From: Pseudothioclava nitratireducens
GTDB taxonomy: Bacteria > Pseudomonadota > Alphaproteobacteria > Rhodobacterales > Rhodobacteraceae
Assembly (NCBI RefSeq): GCF_029210495.1
Contig: NZ_JARGDK010000003.1
Coordinates: forward strand, 265,379-329,378
DNA: 64,000 bases
Reading direction: 5' to 3'
Within the stretch, counting starts at the first letter, position 1. Every line of letters starts with the position of its first letter. Positions 35,353 through 44,556 of the stretch are shown here, piece after piece. Under the pieces are notes generated by a model. The model did not search any database. It saw only the letters and a program-made list of their open reading frames with translations, and was not told the DNA's origin. The translations under genes and the position numbers were made by a program.

Positions 35353-35383
35353 ATTTCGTCAGGCCAAAAATACGCTCGGGGGT

Positions 35384-35404
35384 CCGGGGGCAGACGGCCC
35401 CCGG
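35384..35404. repeat. Dispersed GGGGGTCCGGGGG hairpin element, copy 2 (probable terminator)
   Basis: CCGGGGGC pairs with GCCCCCGG around a 5-nt loop, preceded by AAAAATACGCTCGGGGGT. It lies between the convergent mutS and grpE genes, the expected place for a shared terminator, and matches the pattern of copy 1. Confidence 0.65.
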
Positions 35405-35414
35405 CTTCCAGGTC

Positions 35415-35963
35415 TCAGGATTTCGGCATCGAACTCACGCCGACCTTGGCCGGACGGAGCAGCCGGTCATGGAGCATAAAGCCCTTTTCCATGACCTGAA
35501 TGATGTCGCCCGCAACCGTATTCGGCACAGGCGCCTCGAACATCGCTTCGTGGATCTGCGGATCGAACTTCTCACCGACTTCAGGCGCAAGCGCCTTGAT
35601 CCCGTGGCGCGCGAAAACGTTCAGCAATTCGCGCTGCGTGAGCTCCACGCCCTCTATCATCGGGCCAGCGGCCGCGCGAACCTCGTCCGTCGCCGCCTCA
35701 AGCGCGCGATGCAGCGCGTCGAACACGGGCAGCATGTCGCGCGCCAGCTTGGAGCCACCGTAATTCTCAGCTTCGCGGCGCTCTTTATCCGCACGCTTGC
35801 GCGCGTTCTCGGCATCGGCCAGCGCGCGCATGAACCGGTCGCGCAGTTCGTCGCGCTCTGCACGCAGCGCCTCCAGCTCGTCGATTTCCTCAGCGAGAAC
35901 GTCCTCGAAGGTTTCGTCCACCTGCGCCTGATCCTCGAAGATCTCGTCTTTCTTGTCGCTCAT
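35415..35963 (-). CDS. grpE: Nucleotide exchange factor GrpE
   Basis: A 182-residue GrpE: an acidic N-terminus, a long coiled coil (about 30-95, with R-A-L-A-D-A-E-N-A-R-K-R) and the beta-domain motif V-F-A-R-H-G-I-K-A-L-A-P-E-V-G-E-K-F-D-P (about 123-142). It releases ADP from DnaK. The start is ambiguous: ATG 35963 has AAGGA 8-9 nt upstream, while ATG 35972 overlaps the hrcA stop as ATGA but has no room for a ribosome site. Confidence 0.93.
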   Translation of the reverse strand: MSDKKDEIFEDQAQVDETFEDVLAEEIDELEALRAERDELRDRFMRALADAENARKRADKERREAENYGGSKLARDMLPVFDALHRALEAATDEVRAAAGPMIEGVELTQRELLNVFARHGIKALAPEVGEKFDPQIHEAMFEAPVPNTVAGDIIQVMEKGFMLHDRLLRPAKVGVSSMPKS

Positions 35964-35968
35964 GCGTC

Positions 35969-37030
35969 TCATCCTTTGCCCCGGCCGGACAGCATCCGCC
36001 CGACCAGTTGCGCTGTATAATCCACGATCGGCACGATCCGTCCGTAATTGAGCCGCGTGGGCCCGATAACGCCGATAGCGCCGATGATCTTACGATCAGC
36101 GTTCATATAGGGAGAGACCACCAAAGAGGAACCCGAAAGTGAAAAGAGTTTGTTCTCCGAGCCGATAAAAATGCGCACACCGTCGCCCTCATCGGTCAGT
36201 TGAAGAAACTCGGCGATGTCGCGCTTGCGCTCGAGATCGTCAAACAGATCACGAATGCGGCTGACATCGTAATCCTCATCCAGAAGATTCGAGCGCCCGC
36301 GGACGATGAGCCGCTCAAACGGTTGCCCTTCATCCTCCCACTGCGCCAGACCGCTTTCGACAAGCGCCGCGGCGAGCGTATCAAGCTCCTGCCGATGCGC
36401 CGCGATCTGTGTCTTGATGTGCTCGCGCAGCTCGGTCAGCGTCCGGCCTTCGGCGAGCGAGTTCAGGAAATTCGCCGCCTCTCTCATCGACGACGGCGTC
36501 TGCCCGGTCGGCGGCGTGAAAACACGGTTCTCGACCTGCCCATCCGCAAAGACCAGAACCACCAGCGCCCGGTCGGGCGCGAGAGAGACAAACTCGATAT
36601 GGCGGATTGGTGCCTCGTGCTTGGGCGCGAGCACAAGGCTTGCCCCATGCGTGATCCCGGAGAGCGCGGATCCAACCCGGTCCAGAAGCGAGCCGACATC
36701 GGGATCATTGACCCCCATCGTCGCCTCAAGCGCCTGCCGGTCAGAGACGTCAAGTTTTGAGACTTCCATCAACCCATCGACGAACATCCGCAGCCCCATC
36801 TGCGTGGGCACGCGCCCCGCCGAGACATGCGGGCTTCCCAGCAGGCCCAGATACTCAAGGTCCTGCATCACGTTGCGGATCGTCGCTGCCGAGAGCTTTT
36901 CGCTCATCATCCGGGTCAGCGTGCGCGACCCCACCGGATCGCCGGTCTCCAGATAGCCTTCGACCACCCGGCGAAACACCTCGCGCGAGCGGTCGTTCAT
37001 TTCAGATAGAATTTTGCTCTGCTCACTCAT
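35969..37030 (-). CDS. hrcA: Heat-inducible transcriptional repressor HrcA
   Basis: A 353-residue HrcA. The N-terminal winged helix contains [16 protein letters not shown] and [17 protein letters not shown]; a GAF-like regulatory part follows and the end reads [16 protein letters not shown]. It represses groESL-type operons at CIRCE sites; none is seen in this window. ATG 37042 four codons upstream is an alternative start. grpE follows in the same operon. Confidence 0.93.
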   Translation of the reverse strand: MSEQSKILSEMNDRSREVFRRVVEGYLETGDPVGSRTLTRMMSEKLSAATIRNVMQDLEYLGLLGSPHVSAGRVPTQMGLRMFVDGLMEVSKLDVSDRQALEATMGVNDPDVGSLLDRVGSALSGITHGASLVLAPKHEAPIRHIEFVSLAPDRALVVLVFADGQVENRVFTPPTGQTPSSMREAANFLNSLAEGRTLTELREHIKTQIAAHRQELDTLAAALVESGLAQWEDEGQPFERLIVRGRSNLLDEDYDVSRIRDLFDDLERKRDIAEFLQLTDEGDGVRIFIGSENKLFSLSGSSLVVSPYMNADRKIIGAIGVIGPTRLNYGRIVPIVDYTAQLVGRMLSGRGKG

Positions 37031-37150
37031 CTGTCTGGCCATTTGGCGCGGTTCCGCAACGCTGCGCAAGAGCGTGAATTTGCCTTCGGGGTTGCATCGG
37101 GCGTTTCGCGGCCTCAAATGGTGCCCAAACACCCGAGGAAAGGAACGATC

Positions 37151-37864
37151 ATGCGCCCCTCCGGCCGGAATTTAAGCGAAATGCGCTCGATTTCAATCGA
37201 GACGAACGTGACCAAACACGCCGAGGGCTCGTGCCTCATCAAGATGGGCGATACGCATGTTCTGTGCACCGCCACGATCGAGGATCGCGCGCCGTCTTTC
37301 CTGAAAGGCTCGGGGCTGGGCTGGGTCACCGCCGAATATGGCATGCTGCCCCGCGCGACCAACACGCGAAACCGTCGTGAAGCGGCCGCCGGCAAGCAAT
37401 CGGGCCGCACGCAGGAGATCCAACGCCTGATCGGGCGTTCGCTGCGCGCGGGCATCGACCGGGTTGCCCTTGGCGAGCGTCAGATCGTCGTCGATTGCGA
37501 CGTGATCCAGGCCGATGGCGGCACGCGCTGTGCCTCGATCACGGGGGGCTGGGTCGCGCTGCGCCTCGCGGTTAACAAACTGCTGAAAACCGGCGTTTGC
37601 ACCTCGGACCCGCTGATCGACCACGTCGCGGCGCTGTCTTGCGGGATCTACGCAGGCCAGCCGGTCTGTGACCTCGATTATGCCGAGGATTCGGAGGCGG
37701 GCACCGATGGCAATTTCATCATGACCGGCTCGGGCAAGCTGATCGAAGTTCAGATGTCCGCCGAGGGGGCCACCTTCTCGCGCGATCAGATGAACGAACT
37801 GCTCGATCTGGCCGAGGCGGGCGTGCGTGAACTCGTCGCCGCTCAAAAGGCCGCCACCGAATGA
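37151..37864 (+). CDS. rph: Ribonuclease PH
   Basis: A 237-residue phosphorolytic exonuclease that trims tRNA 3' ends. It has M-R-P-S-G-R at the start, R-N-R-R-E-A (about 75) and [17 protein letters not shown] (about 85-101), plus [12 protein letters not shown] (about 117) with active-site Asp/Arg residues. Start ATG 37151 follows AAAGGAACG. It is divergent from hrcA and overlaps rdgB by 4 bp, the standard alphaproteobacterial order. Confidence 0.95.
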   Translation: MRPSGRNLSEMRSISIETNVTKHAEGSCLIKMGDTHVLCTATIEDRAPSFLKGSGLGWVTAEYGMLPRATNTRNRREAAAGKQSGRTQEIQRLIGRSLRAGIDRVALGERQIVVDCDVIQADGGTRCASITGGWVALRLAVNKLLKTGVCTSDPLIDHVAALSCGIYAGQPVCDLDYAEDSEAGTDGNFIMTGSGKLIEVQMSAEGATFSRDQMNELLDLAEAGVRELVAAQKAATE

Positions 37865-38469
37865 GAAAGTTCTCGGACAAGAAGCTGCTGGTTGCGACCC
37901 ATAACAAGGGCAAGCTCGAAGAGATCGCAGCGCTTCTGGCCCCCTTCGAGATCGAAGTGGTCGGCGCAGGTGAAATGAATCTGCCCGAGCCCGAGGAAAC
38001 CGAGACCACCTTCGTCGGCAATGCGCGAATCAAGGCCCATGCCGCCGCAAAGGCGACCGGCCTGCCTGCGCTCTCCGATGATTCCGGGATCGAGGTCGAT
38101 TGCCTGAACGGCGCGCCGGGCGTTTACACAGCCGATTGGGCCGAAACGCCCAACGGGCGCGATTTCGAGATGGCGATGACCAAGACCTGGGCCGCGTGCG
38201 AGAAAATCGTCGCCCCCATGCCGCGCACCGCCCGGTTCCGCTCGACTCTCGTTCTCGCCTGGCCGGACGGGCATGACGAAGTGTTCGACGGCAAGGTCGA
38301 GGGACAACTTGTCTGGCCAATGCGCGGAGCGCAGGGCCATGGCTACGACCCGATGTTCCAGCCTGACGGCTATACTCAAACCTTCGCCGAGATGGACCCG
38401 GCCAAGAAAAACGACATCAGCCACCGCGCCGATGCCTTCCGTAAACTGATCACCTGCTTTGAGGTCTGA
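37861..38469 (+). CDS. rdgB: Non-canonical purine NTP pyrophosphatase (RdgB/HAM1)
   Basis: A 202-residue Ham1-family enzyme with T-H-N-K-G-K-L-E-E (about 13-21), the catalytic [10 protein letters not shown] (about 70-79), G-Y-D-P-M-F-Q-P (about 161) and S-H-R near the end. It hydrolyses ITP, dITP and XTP to keep deaminated purines out of DNA and RNA. It starts in the rph stop (ATGA) and is followed by the RidA gene after 1 bp. Confidence 0.95.
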   Translation: MRKFSDKKLLVATHNKGKLEEIAALLAPFEIEVVGAGEMNLPEPEETETTFVGNARIKAHAAAKATGLPALSDDSGIEVDCLNGAPGVYTADWAETPNGRDFEMAMTKTWAACEKIVAPMPRTARFRSTLVLAWPDGHDEVFDGKVEGQLVWPMRGAQGHGYDPMFQPDGYTQTFAEMDPAKKNDISHRADAFRKLITCFEV

Positions 38470-38470
38470 C

Positions 38471-38851
38471 ATGACTGAAGTGACACGCATCTCGACCGGC
38501 TCTCCCTTCGAGAAAACCATGGGCTACTCCCGCGCCATCGTGAAAGGCCCGTGGTGCTTTGTCTCCGGCGTGACCGGCTACGACTATGCCACGATGGAGA
38601 TGCCCGAAAGCATCGCCGATCAGGCGCGCAACTGCTTCAAGACAATCGCTGGCGTGCTCGATCAAGCGGGCTTCGCTATGTCGGACATCGTTCGAGTGCA
38701 ATACACCGTGACCGACACCGCCCTCGTGGACGAACTGATCCCGGCCCTCGGCGAAGCGCTCTCCGACGTGCGCCCCGCCGCGACCATGGTCATCGCTGGG
38801 CTCATCAAACCCGAGATGAAGGTCGAGATCGAGGTTACGGCGCTCAAATGA
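38471..38851 (+). CDS. RidA/YjgF/YER057c family protein
   Basis: A 126-residue protein of the trimeric RidA superfamily: G-Y-S-R-A-I-V-K-G (about 19-27), V-S-G-V-T-G-Y-D and the C-terminal V-E-I-E-V-T-A. Archetypal RidA uses an Arg in R-P-A-x-S-T to hydrolyse 2-aminoacrylate. Here the sequence is V-R-P-A-A-T-M, so the Arg is present in an altered context; it is best placed in a Rid subfamily rather than called RidA itself. It overlaps hemW by 4 bp. Confidence 0.85.
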   Translation: MTEVTRISTGSPFEKTMGYSRAIVKGPWCFVSGVTGYDYATMEMPESIADQARNCFKTIAGVLDQAGFAMSDIVRVQYTVTDTALVDELIPALGEALSDVRPAATMVIAGLIKPEMKVEIEVTALK

Positions 38852-40005
38852 CCGAAGATTGGCGGCATGGCGGGTTCGGGCTTTACCTGCACTGGCCCTT
38901 CTGTGCCGCCAAGTGTCCCTATTGCGATTTCAACTCGCATGTTGCGGACAAAATCGACCAAAACCGCTGGAACAGAGCCTATCTGTCAGAGATTCGCCGG
39001 CTTGGCACAGAGACCGGTGATCGCGTTCTGAACTCGGTTTTCTTTGGCGGCGGCACGCCGTCCCTGATGGACCCGGATCTGGTTCACGCCATTCTCGACG
39101 AGGTCCGCGCGACCTGGCGACTTGCAAATGACATCGAGATCACGCTCGAAGCCAACCCCACCAGCATCGAGGCCGGTCGTTTTCGCGGCTATGCCGAGGC
39201 TGGCGTCAATCGCGTCTCGATGGGGATGCAGGCGCTGAACGATACCGATCTGCGCAGGCTCGGTCGGATGCACAGCGCCGCCGAGGGGCGCAAGGCCTTT
39301 GACATCGCGCGCAATCAGTTCGACCGGGTGAGTTTTGACCTGATCTACGCGCGCCAGGATCAGGATGAGGCGGCTTGGGAGGCTGAACTACGCGAGGCAC
39401 TCTCGATGGCGGTCGATCACTTCTCGCTCTATCAGCTGACGATCGAGGACGGCACTGTGTTCGGCGCACGCCACGCTGCTGGCAAGCTAAAAGGCTTGCC
39501 GGATGATGACTCCTCGGCAGATATGTATCTGAAAACACAAGAGATCTGTGACGCCGCCGGTCTGCCCGCCTACGAGATCTCAAATCACGCGCATCCCGGC
39601 TCTGAAAGCCGCCACAACCTGATCTATTGGCGCTACGGCGATTACGCGGGGATCGGCCCGGGAGCCCACGGGCGGCTCACACTGAACGGTCAGCGTCAGG
39701 CGACCGAGGCCCCCCAATTGCCAAACGCCTGGCTTGAGATGGTCGAGACGACCGGGAACGGCGAATCCCCCCGCGAGGCGCTGTCACGAGAAGAGCAAGC
39801 CATCGAATTTCTGCTTTTCGGCCTACGCCTGTCCGAAGGGATTTCCGCCCAGCGCTATGAGGCGCTTTCCGGTGTGGCGCTGCCACGGGCAAAGCTGGAT
39901 GAATTATGCGATTTGGGCCTTATTCAGGCGGAACAGGGTCGAATTGCAGCCACCACCGCCGGTCGGCCAGTGCTGAACGGCATACTGCGGGAGCTGATCC
40001 CATGA
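38848..40005 (+). CDS. hemW: Radical SAM heme chaperone HemW
   Basis: A 385-residue radical SAM protein with the cluster motif C19-x3-C23-x2-C26 (W-P-F-C-A-A-K-C-P-Y-C-D-F), the G-G-G-T-P-S-L-M motif (about 66) and a C-terminal HemN-type domain. It lacks the extra N-terminal residues and Cys of oxygen-independent coproporphyrinogen oxidase HemN, so HemW (heme insertion) is favoured. Length agrees with HemW (about 380). It starts in the ATGA of the preceding RidA-family gene and overlaps the DUF454 gene. Confidence 0.88.
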   Translation: MTEDWRHGGFGLYLHWPFCAAKCPYCDFNSHVADKIDQNRWNRAYLSEIRRLGTETGDRVLNSVFFGGGTPSLMDPDLVHAILDEVRATWRLANDIEITLEANPTSIEAGRFRGYAEAGVNRVSMGMQALNDTDLRRLGRMHSAAEGRKAFDIARNQFDRVSFDLIYARQDQDEAAWEAELREALSMAVDHFSLYQLTIEDGTVFGARHAAGKLKGLPDDDSSADMYLKTQEICDAAGLPAYEISNHAHPGSESRHNLIYWRYGDYAGIGPGAHGRLTLNGQRQATEAPQLPNAWLEMVETTGNGESPREALSREEQAIEFLLFGLRLSEGISAQRYEALSGVALPRAKLDELCDLGLIQAEQGRIAATTAGRPVLNGILRELIP

Positions 40006-40358
40006 TGCGTTTCGTCTGGCTTGGTTGCGGTCTGTTCTCTCTCAGCCTGGGCGTGCTAGGCGCCTTCGTCCCACTTCTGCCGACGGTACCGCTTCTTTTG
40101 CTCGCCGCATTCTTCTTCGCAAAATCCTCGGATCGCCTGCATGATTGGCTGATCTCGCACCCAAAATTCGGCCCCGCGATCAGTGATTGGCGAGAACGCG
40201 GGGCAATTTCCCGACGCGCGAAATGGGCTGCGAGCCTGTCCATCCTCGCCAGCCTTGGCATAACCCTCACGCTTGGGGTGCCACTCACGATTATCGCGAT
40301 TCAACTCACCACACTGGCCGCGGTCAGTCTGTTCATCTGGAGTCGACCCGAGATTTGA
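40002..40358 (+). CDS. DUF454 (YbaN-like) inner-membrane protein
   Basis: A 118-residue protein with two hydrophobic hairpins (about 3-40 and 75-112) and the family motif G-A-F-V-P-L-L-P-T-V-P-L-L-L-L-A-A-F-F-F-A-K-S-S. Between them is a conserved basic cytoplasmic loop with H-P-K-F-G-P-A-I-S-D-W. In several bacteria this family adjoins heme uptake or hemW-like genes; function is unknown. Start overlaps the hemW stop. Its stop codon abuts the convergent parB stop with no gap. Confidence 0.85.
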   Translation: MMRFVWLGCGLFSLSLGVLGAFVPLLPTVPLLLLAAFFFAKSSDRLHDWLISHPKFGPAISDWRERGAISRRAKWAASLSILASLGITLTLGVPLTIIAIQLTTLAAVSLFIWSRPEI

Positions 40359-41243
40359 TTAGCGCAGGCCGCTCAGCGCCTGACACAGAAGGTCGAGATC
40401 GTCCAAAGACTTGTAGCTGATCGAGATCTGGCCACCCTCTCCCCGGTGGTCGATCTGCACCTTCATGCCCGTTGCCGCCGACAGATCGGCCTCGAGCGCG
40501 CGCGTATCGGCATCCTTTGTCGAGGCCTTTTCCGCAGGCTTAGAGCCGTTTTTGTTGGGCTTCTTGGCCAATCGCTCCACGTCACGGACCGACAGACCGC
40601 GGGACACCACCTGCGCCGCAAGGCCGCGGGGATCGTCCGCCGTCAGCAGCGCCCGCGCGTGACCCGCCGTCAAACGGCCATCCCGCAGCATATCCTGTAA
40701 ATCATCGGGAAGCTGAAGCAGGCGAAGCAGGTTCGCAATATGACTGCGGCTCTTGGAGAGCGCCTCGGCGAGCCGCTCTTGCGTATGACCAAAGCGGTCC
40801 ATGAGTTGGCGATAACCAAGCGCCTCCTCAAGCGGATTGAGTTCTGCGCGCTGGATATTCTCGATGATTGCGATTTCAAGCACTTCCGTATCGCTGAAGT
40901 CGCGCACGATAACCGGCAATTCGTGGAGCTGCGCGATCTGCGACGCACGCCAGCGGCGCTCACCCGCCACGATTTCGTAGTGATCCGGCTTGCTCGGATG
41001 CTTGCGCACGATAAGCGGCTGGATCACCCCCTTCTCACGGATCGACGCGGCGAGCTCCTCAAGCGCCTCCGGCTCAAACGTACGCCGCGGCTGATCGGGA
41101 TTTGGCTCGAGGCGCTCAAGCGGCACACGCATTTCTGCGCGACGCGGCGCGGCTTCGGGCTCTTTTGGGTTCAGATTCACGTCAGCCATCAGCGCGGACA
41201 ATCCCCGCCCAAGGCCCCGGCGATCCGTTTTCTTGTCGCTCAT
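40359..41243 (-). CDS. parB: Chromosome partitioning protein ParB
   Basis: A 294-residue ParB/Spo0J. It opens with the family G-L-G-R-G-L-S-A-L-M, then the CTPase/nuclease-like domain with A-G-E-R-R-W-R-A (about 93-100), E-N-I-Q-R-A-E-L-N-P-L-E-E-A (about 128-141), an HTH region (about 145-205) that reads parS, and a C-terminal dimer domain. Two perfect parS sites are 1.4 and 3.3 kb away. It starts 4 bp after parA ends. Confidence 0.95.
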   Translation of the reverse strand: MSDKKTDRRGLGRGLSALMADVNLNPKEPEAAPRRAEMRVPLERLEPNPDQPRRTFEPEALEELAASIREKGVIQPLIVRKHPSKPDHYEIVAGERRWRASQIAQLHELPVIVRDFSDTEVLEIAIIENIQRAELNPLEEALGYRQLMDRFGHTQERLAEALSKSRSHIANLLRLLQLPDDLQDMLRDGRLTAGHARALLTADDPRGLAAQVVSRGLSVRDVERLAKKPNKNGSKPAEKASTKDADTRALEADLSAATGMKVQIDHRGEGGQISISYKSLDDLDLLCQALSGLR

Positions 41244-41247
41244 CCGC

Positions 41248-42063
41248 TCATCCTCGATTCTGCGCAGCTTCGTGCCGCATCAGCATTTCTTTTGCCAGCG
41301 CACGATAAGCCTCCGCGCCGCGCGATGCGCTATCATAACTGAGAACCGGCTGCGCGAAAGAGGGTGCCTCTGAAACGCGGACATTGCGGGGAATCATCGT
41401 TCTGAACACGATCTCACCCAGCGTCGCACGCGCATCTGCCTCTACATGTTGCGATAGGTTGTTGCGAACATCATACATCGTGAGGACAACCCCCTCAATC
41501 CGGAGCGTTGGGTTTGCGGTTTGGCGAACCTCCCGAACTGTCAGCATGAGTTGTGAAAGCCCCTCAAGAGCAAAGAACTCCGCCTGAAGCGGCACCAGAA
41601 CCGATTGCGAGGCCACCATAGCGTTAACCGTCAAGAGGCTCAGCGATGGCGGGCAGTCGATTAAGATATAGTCGAGCGCGTAGCTATCAATATCTGGTTG
41701 CCGCAAAGCATCATGCAGCAAGAAGCTGCGCTTTTCCGTCGATACAAGCTCCATGTCCGCCGAGGAAAGATCTGTTGTCGCGGGGCAAAGCCAAAGTCCG
41801 GCGACATCCGTCGGTACGATCACGTCACGCAGCGGCGCATCATCGAGCAGCAAATCATAAGTGCTGAACTTGCGGTCTTCGGGCTCAACGCCAAGCCCGG
41901 TTGACGCGTTGCCCTGCGGATCGAGATCGACCAGCAGAACGCGCCGCCCCTGTTCGGCAAGCGCCGCCGCAAGATTGATGGCCGTTGTGGTCTTGCCGAC
42001 GCCGCCCTTCTGGTTGGCGATTGAAATAATTTTCGGGCCCTTCGGGCGCGTAGGATCAGGCAC
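41248..42063 (-). CDS. parA: Chromosome partitioning ATPase ParA
   Basis: A 271-residue ParA/Soj. The deviant Walker A K-G-G-V-G-K-T-T lies at about residues 19-26, followed by D-L-D-P-Q-G-N-A-S-T-G-L-G (about 46) and D-C-P-P-S-L-S-L-L-T-V-N-A. It forms a nucleoid-bound gradient that moves ParB-parS complexes. Its start overlaps the rsmG stop by 8 bp, so translation of the partition genes is tied to rsmG. Confidence 0.95.
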   Translation of the reverse strand: MPDPTRPKGPKIISIANQKGGVGKTTTAINLAAALAEQGRRVLLVDLDPQGNASTGLGVEPEDRKFSTYDLLLDDAPLRDVIVPTDVAGLWLCPATTDLSSADMELVSTEKRSFLLHDALRQPDIDSYALDYILIDCPPSLSLLTVNAMVASQSVLVPLQAEFFALEGLSQLMLTVREVRQTANPTLRIEGVVLTMYDVRNNLSQHVEADARATLGEIVFRTMIPRNVRVSEAPSFAQPVLSYDSASRGAEAYRALAKEMLMRHEAAQNRG

Positions 42064-42685
42064 GCGATACCTCGGTGATTGTTAGGATGGCCGCTTCGGA
42101 CTCGGTCTCACTTGGAGACATTTGATACTTAAAGGACCAGCTTTCCTGAGCGGTCGCAAGCTCTTGTCGCCAACCAGCCCCCTTGGGGAAAATCGCGAGT
42201 CCATCGGGCGACAGATGCCGATTTGCGAACCCGAGCAGTTTGTCGAGGGGGGCCAAGGCGCGCGCGCTCACTACGGCTGCACCCAGCGCCGGGATGGCCT
42301 CAATCCGCTCCGCGAGTACGGTCACATTCAGAGATAGCTCACGCGCAACCGTTGAAAGAAAGGCAGATTTCCGCTTGTCACTTTCCACGAGCAGAACCTC
42401 AAGCGCTGGACATTTCTCCAGGGCAAGAATTGCAACCACCAATCCTGGAAATCCACCACCAGAACCAAGATCAACCCAACGACCATGGGCCGGGGCACCT
42501 ATTGAAAAAAGTTGAGCCGAATCCAGAAAATGCCTCTCCCACACCCCAGCCAGCGTCGCTGGAGAAACCAGATTGATCGCCGGATTCCATTTGCGCAGTA
42601 GCGCCTCATAGGCGTCCAGCCGCGAGATTGTTTCACGTGAAACATTGAGCTGATCCTGAAAACGGGCTTTATGGTCCGCTGTCAT
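42056..42685 (-). CDS. rsmG: 16S rRNA (guanine-N7) methyltransferase
   Basis: A 209-residue SAM methyltransferase with W-N-x-x-I-N-L-V-S-P (about 33-42), the SAM loop [10 protein letters not shown] (about 73-82) and S-A-R-A-L-A-P-L (about 140). It methylates G527 of 16S rRNA. Residues N-V-S-R-E-T near the N-terminus are encoded by a parS site. It overlaps mnmG by 4 bp upstream and parA downstream. Confidence 0.93.
   Translation of the reverse strand: MTADHKARFQDQLNVSRETISRLDAYEALLRKWNPAINLVSPATLAGVWERHFLDSAQLFSIGAPAHGRWVDLGSGGGFPGLVVAILALEKCPALEVLLVESDKRKSAFLSTVARELSLNVTVLAERIEAIPALGAAVVSARALAPLDKLLGFANRHLSPDGLAIFPKGAGWRQELATAQESWSFKYQMSPSETESEAAILTITEVSRA
42629..42644. promoter_or_regulatory. 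parS: parS centromere site inside rsmG
   Basis: TGTTTCACGTGAAACA, a perfect 16-bp match to the universal bacterial parS consensus, lies in the coding sequence of rsmG (codons for N-V-S-R-E-T). It is about 1.4 kb from parB and about 5 kb from the proposed origin. Confidence 0.95.
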
Positions 42686-44553
42686 GCGCTTTTCGCTCTT
42701 TGAATTTGCTTAAGGCGGGCGAGGATCAGGGTCAGCGCCGCGGGCGTCACCCCCTCTACACGGGCGGCGTGGCCAAGCGTTTGCGGTCGCGCACGCTCAA
42801 GCTTGCCTTTAAGCTCATTCGACAGACCCGGCAGTGCGCCGTAATCGAAATCTGCGGGTATCAACCAGCCCTCATCCCGCTTAATGGCCTCGGCATCAGC
42901 CTCCTGACGCTCAACATAGTTCGCGTAAAGCGCCTCACGGCAGAGCTGCTCGACCACATCGAGATCAATGTCAGCTAATTCGGGCAAAGCGCCCACCAAA
43001 TCGGAAAAGGCGATATCCGGATAGGAAAGCAAAGCGAAAGCACTGCGCCGAGTGCCATCCTGATTAACGCGAAGGCCGTGCTCCGCAGCTTGCGCAGGCG
43101 ACAGCGTGGCGCCCATCAGTACATCGCGGCCAGCAGAAAGTGCCCCCATTTTCGCCCCGAATGCAGCGGCGCGCCGCTCGCCGACGCAGCCCAAGCGAAG
43201 ACCAATGCCCGTCAACCGCTGATCTGCATTGTCCGCACGCAGCGACAGCCGGAACTCGGCACGTGACGTGAACATCCGGTAAGGCTCCGACACCCCCCGC
43301 GTGATCAAATCATCAATCATTACACCGATATAGGATTGCGACCGACTGAAAATCTCTGGATCTCTCCCCAAGATACTGAGCGCAGCATTGAGTCCCGCTA
43401 CCATACCTTGTGCAGCGGCCTCCTCATATCCGGTGGTTCCGTTGATCTGCCCGGCAAGATAGAGTCCGGGTTGATCGCGTAATTCCAAGGTCGCCCTAAG
43501 GGCGCGCGGATCAACGTAGTCATACTCAATTGCATATCCCGGTTGAAGAATCTTGACTTCTTCCAGGCCAAAAATAGAGCGCACGTAGGACTCTTGGACA
43601 TCGATGGGTAACGATGTCGAAATTCCGTTCGGATAGACCGTGTGATCGTCCAGCCCTTCAGGCTCAAGAAAGATCTGGTGCGATGTCTTATCCGCAAATC
43701 GCACCACCTTGTCCTCGATCGAGGGGCAATAGCGCGGGCCGACGCCCTCAATATGCCCCCCATACATCGCCGAGCGGGTGAGGTTTTCGCGGATCACCTC
43801 ATGCGTTCGCTCATTCGTATGCGTGATGCCACAGGCGATCTGGCGAACTGCCGGCGCCTTGTTAAGGAAGGAAAACATGACCGGCTCGGCATCGCCCGGC
43901 TGCATCTCCAGCGCATCCCAGCGAATTGTACGGCCGTCCAGTCGCGGCGGCGTGCCGGTTTTAAGTCGCCCAAGCGGCAAATCAAGCGCTGCAAGTCGTT
44001 CCGCAAGAGCAATCGACGGACGGTCGCCCATCCGCCCACCCGCATGACTTTGGTCGCCGATGTGAATCAATCCGTTAAGGAACGTTCCTGAAGTCAAGAT
44101 CACGGCCCCAGCACGAATCTCTGCTCCATCCGCTAGGATGACTCCTGAAACCCGCCCGCCTTGCATGATGAAGTCGGCGGCCTCTCCCTCGATAACATCA
44201 AGGTTGGACTGAGCGGCGGTCAAAAGCGCCATGGCTTCCCGATACAGCTTGCGATCAGCCTGAGCACGAGGCCCCTGAACCGCAGGACCTTTGCGACGAT
44301 TCAACAGTCGAAACTGAATTCCCGCCATATCAGCGGCCCGCCCCATGACACCGTCCAGCGCATCGATTTCGCGAACAAGATGCCCCTTACCCAACCCCCC
44401 GATGGCCGGGTTGCAGGACATGACACCAATCGCATCGGCGCGCAGCGTTACAAGAGCCGTACGCACACCCATGCGTGCGGCGGCATGCGCGGCCTCGGTT
44501 CCCGCATGTCCGCCCCCAACAACGATGACGTCAAAATGTTTCACGTGAAACAC
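42682..44553 (-). CDS. mnmG: tRNA uridine-5-carboxymethylaminomethyl modification enzyme MnmG (GidA)
   Basis: A 623-residue FAD protein with the dinucleotide motif [10 protein letters not shown] (about 13-22), [13 protein letters not shown] (about 47-59), G-T-F-L-N-G (about 155) and the C-terminal MnmE-binding helices. With MnmE it installs cmnm5 on wobble U34. The start is GTG at 44553; the first codons (M-F-H-V-K-H) are formed by a parS site. The stop overlaps rsmG. Confidence 0.95.
   Translation of the reverse strand: MFHVKHFDVIVVGGGHAGTEAAHAAARMGVRTALVTLRADAIGVMSCNPAIGGLGKGHLVREIDALDGVMGRAADMAGIQFRLLNRRKGPAVQGPRAQADRKLYREAMALLTAAQSNLDVIEGEAADFIMQGGRVSGVILADGAEIRAGAVILTSGTFLNGLIHIGDQSHAGGRMGDRPSIALAERLAALDLPLGRLKTGTPPRLDGRTIRWDALEMQPGDAEPVMFSFLNKAPAVRQIACGITHTNERTHEVIRENLTRSAMYGGHIEGVGPRYCPSIEDKVVRFADKTSHQIFLEPEGLDDHTVYPNGISTSLPIDVQESYVRSIFGLEEVKILQPGYAIEYDYVDPRALRATLELRDQPGLYLAGQINGTTGYEEAAAQGMVAGLNAALSILGRDPEIFSRSQSYIGVMIDDLITRGVSEPYRMFTSRAEFRLSLRADNADQRLTGIGLRLGCVGERRAAAFGAKMGALSAGRDVLMGATLSPAQAAEHGLRVNQDGTRRSAFALLSYPDIAFSDLVGALPELADIDLDVVEQLCREALYANYVERQEADAEAIKRDEGWLIPADFDYGALPGLSNELKGKLERARPQTLGHAARVEGVTPAALTLILARLKQIQRAKSA
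44537..44552. promoter_or_regulatory. parS: parS centromere site at the mnmG start codon
   Basis: A second perfect TGTTTCACGTGAAACA begins in the GTG start codon of mnmG and fills codons 1-6. ParB bound here would sit on the translation start region of mnmG DNA and about 3.3 kb from parB. Confidence 0.95.
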
Positions 44554-44556
44554 TCC

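Noticed and set aside
37031..37150. CIRCE element at the hrcA/rph divergent region
   Set aside because: No TTAGCACTC-N9-GAGTGCTAA pattern is visible there.
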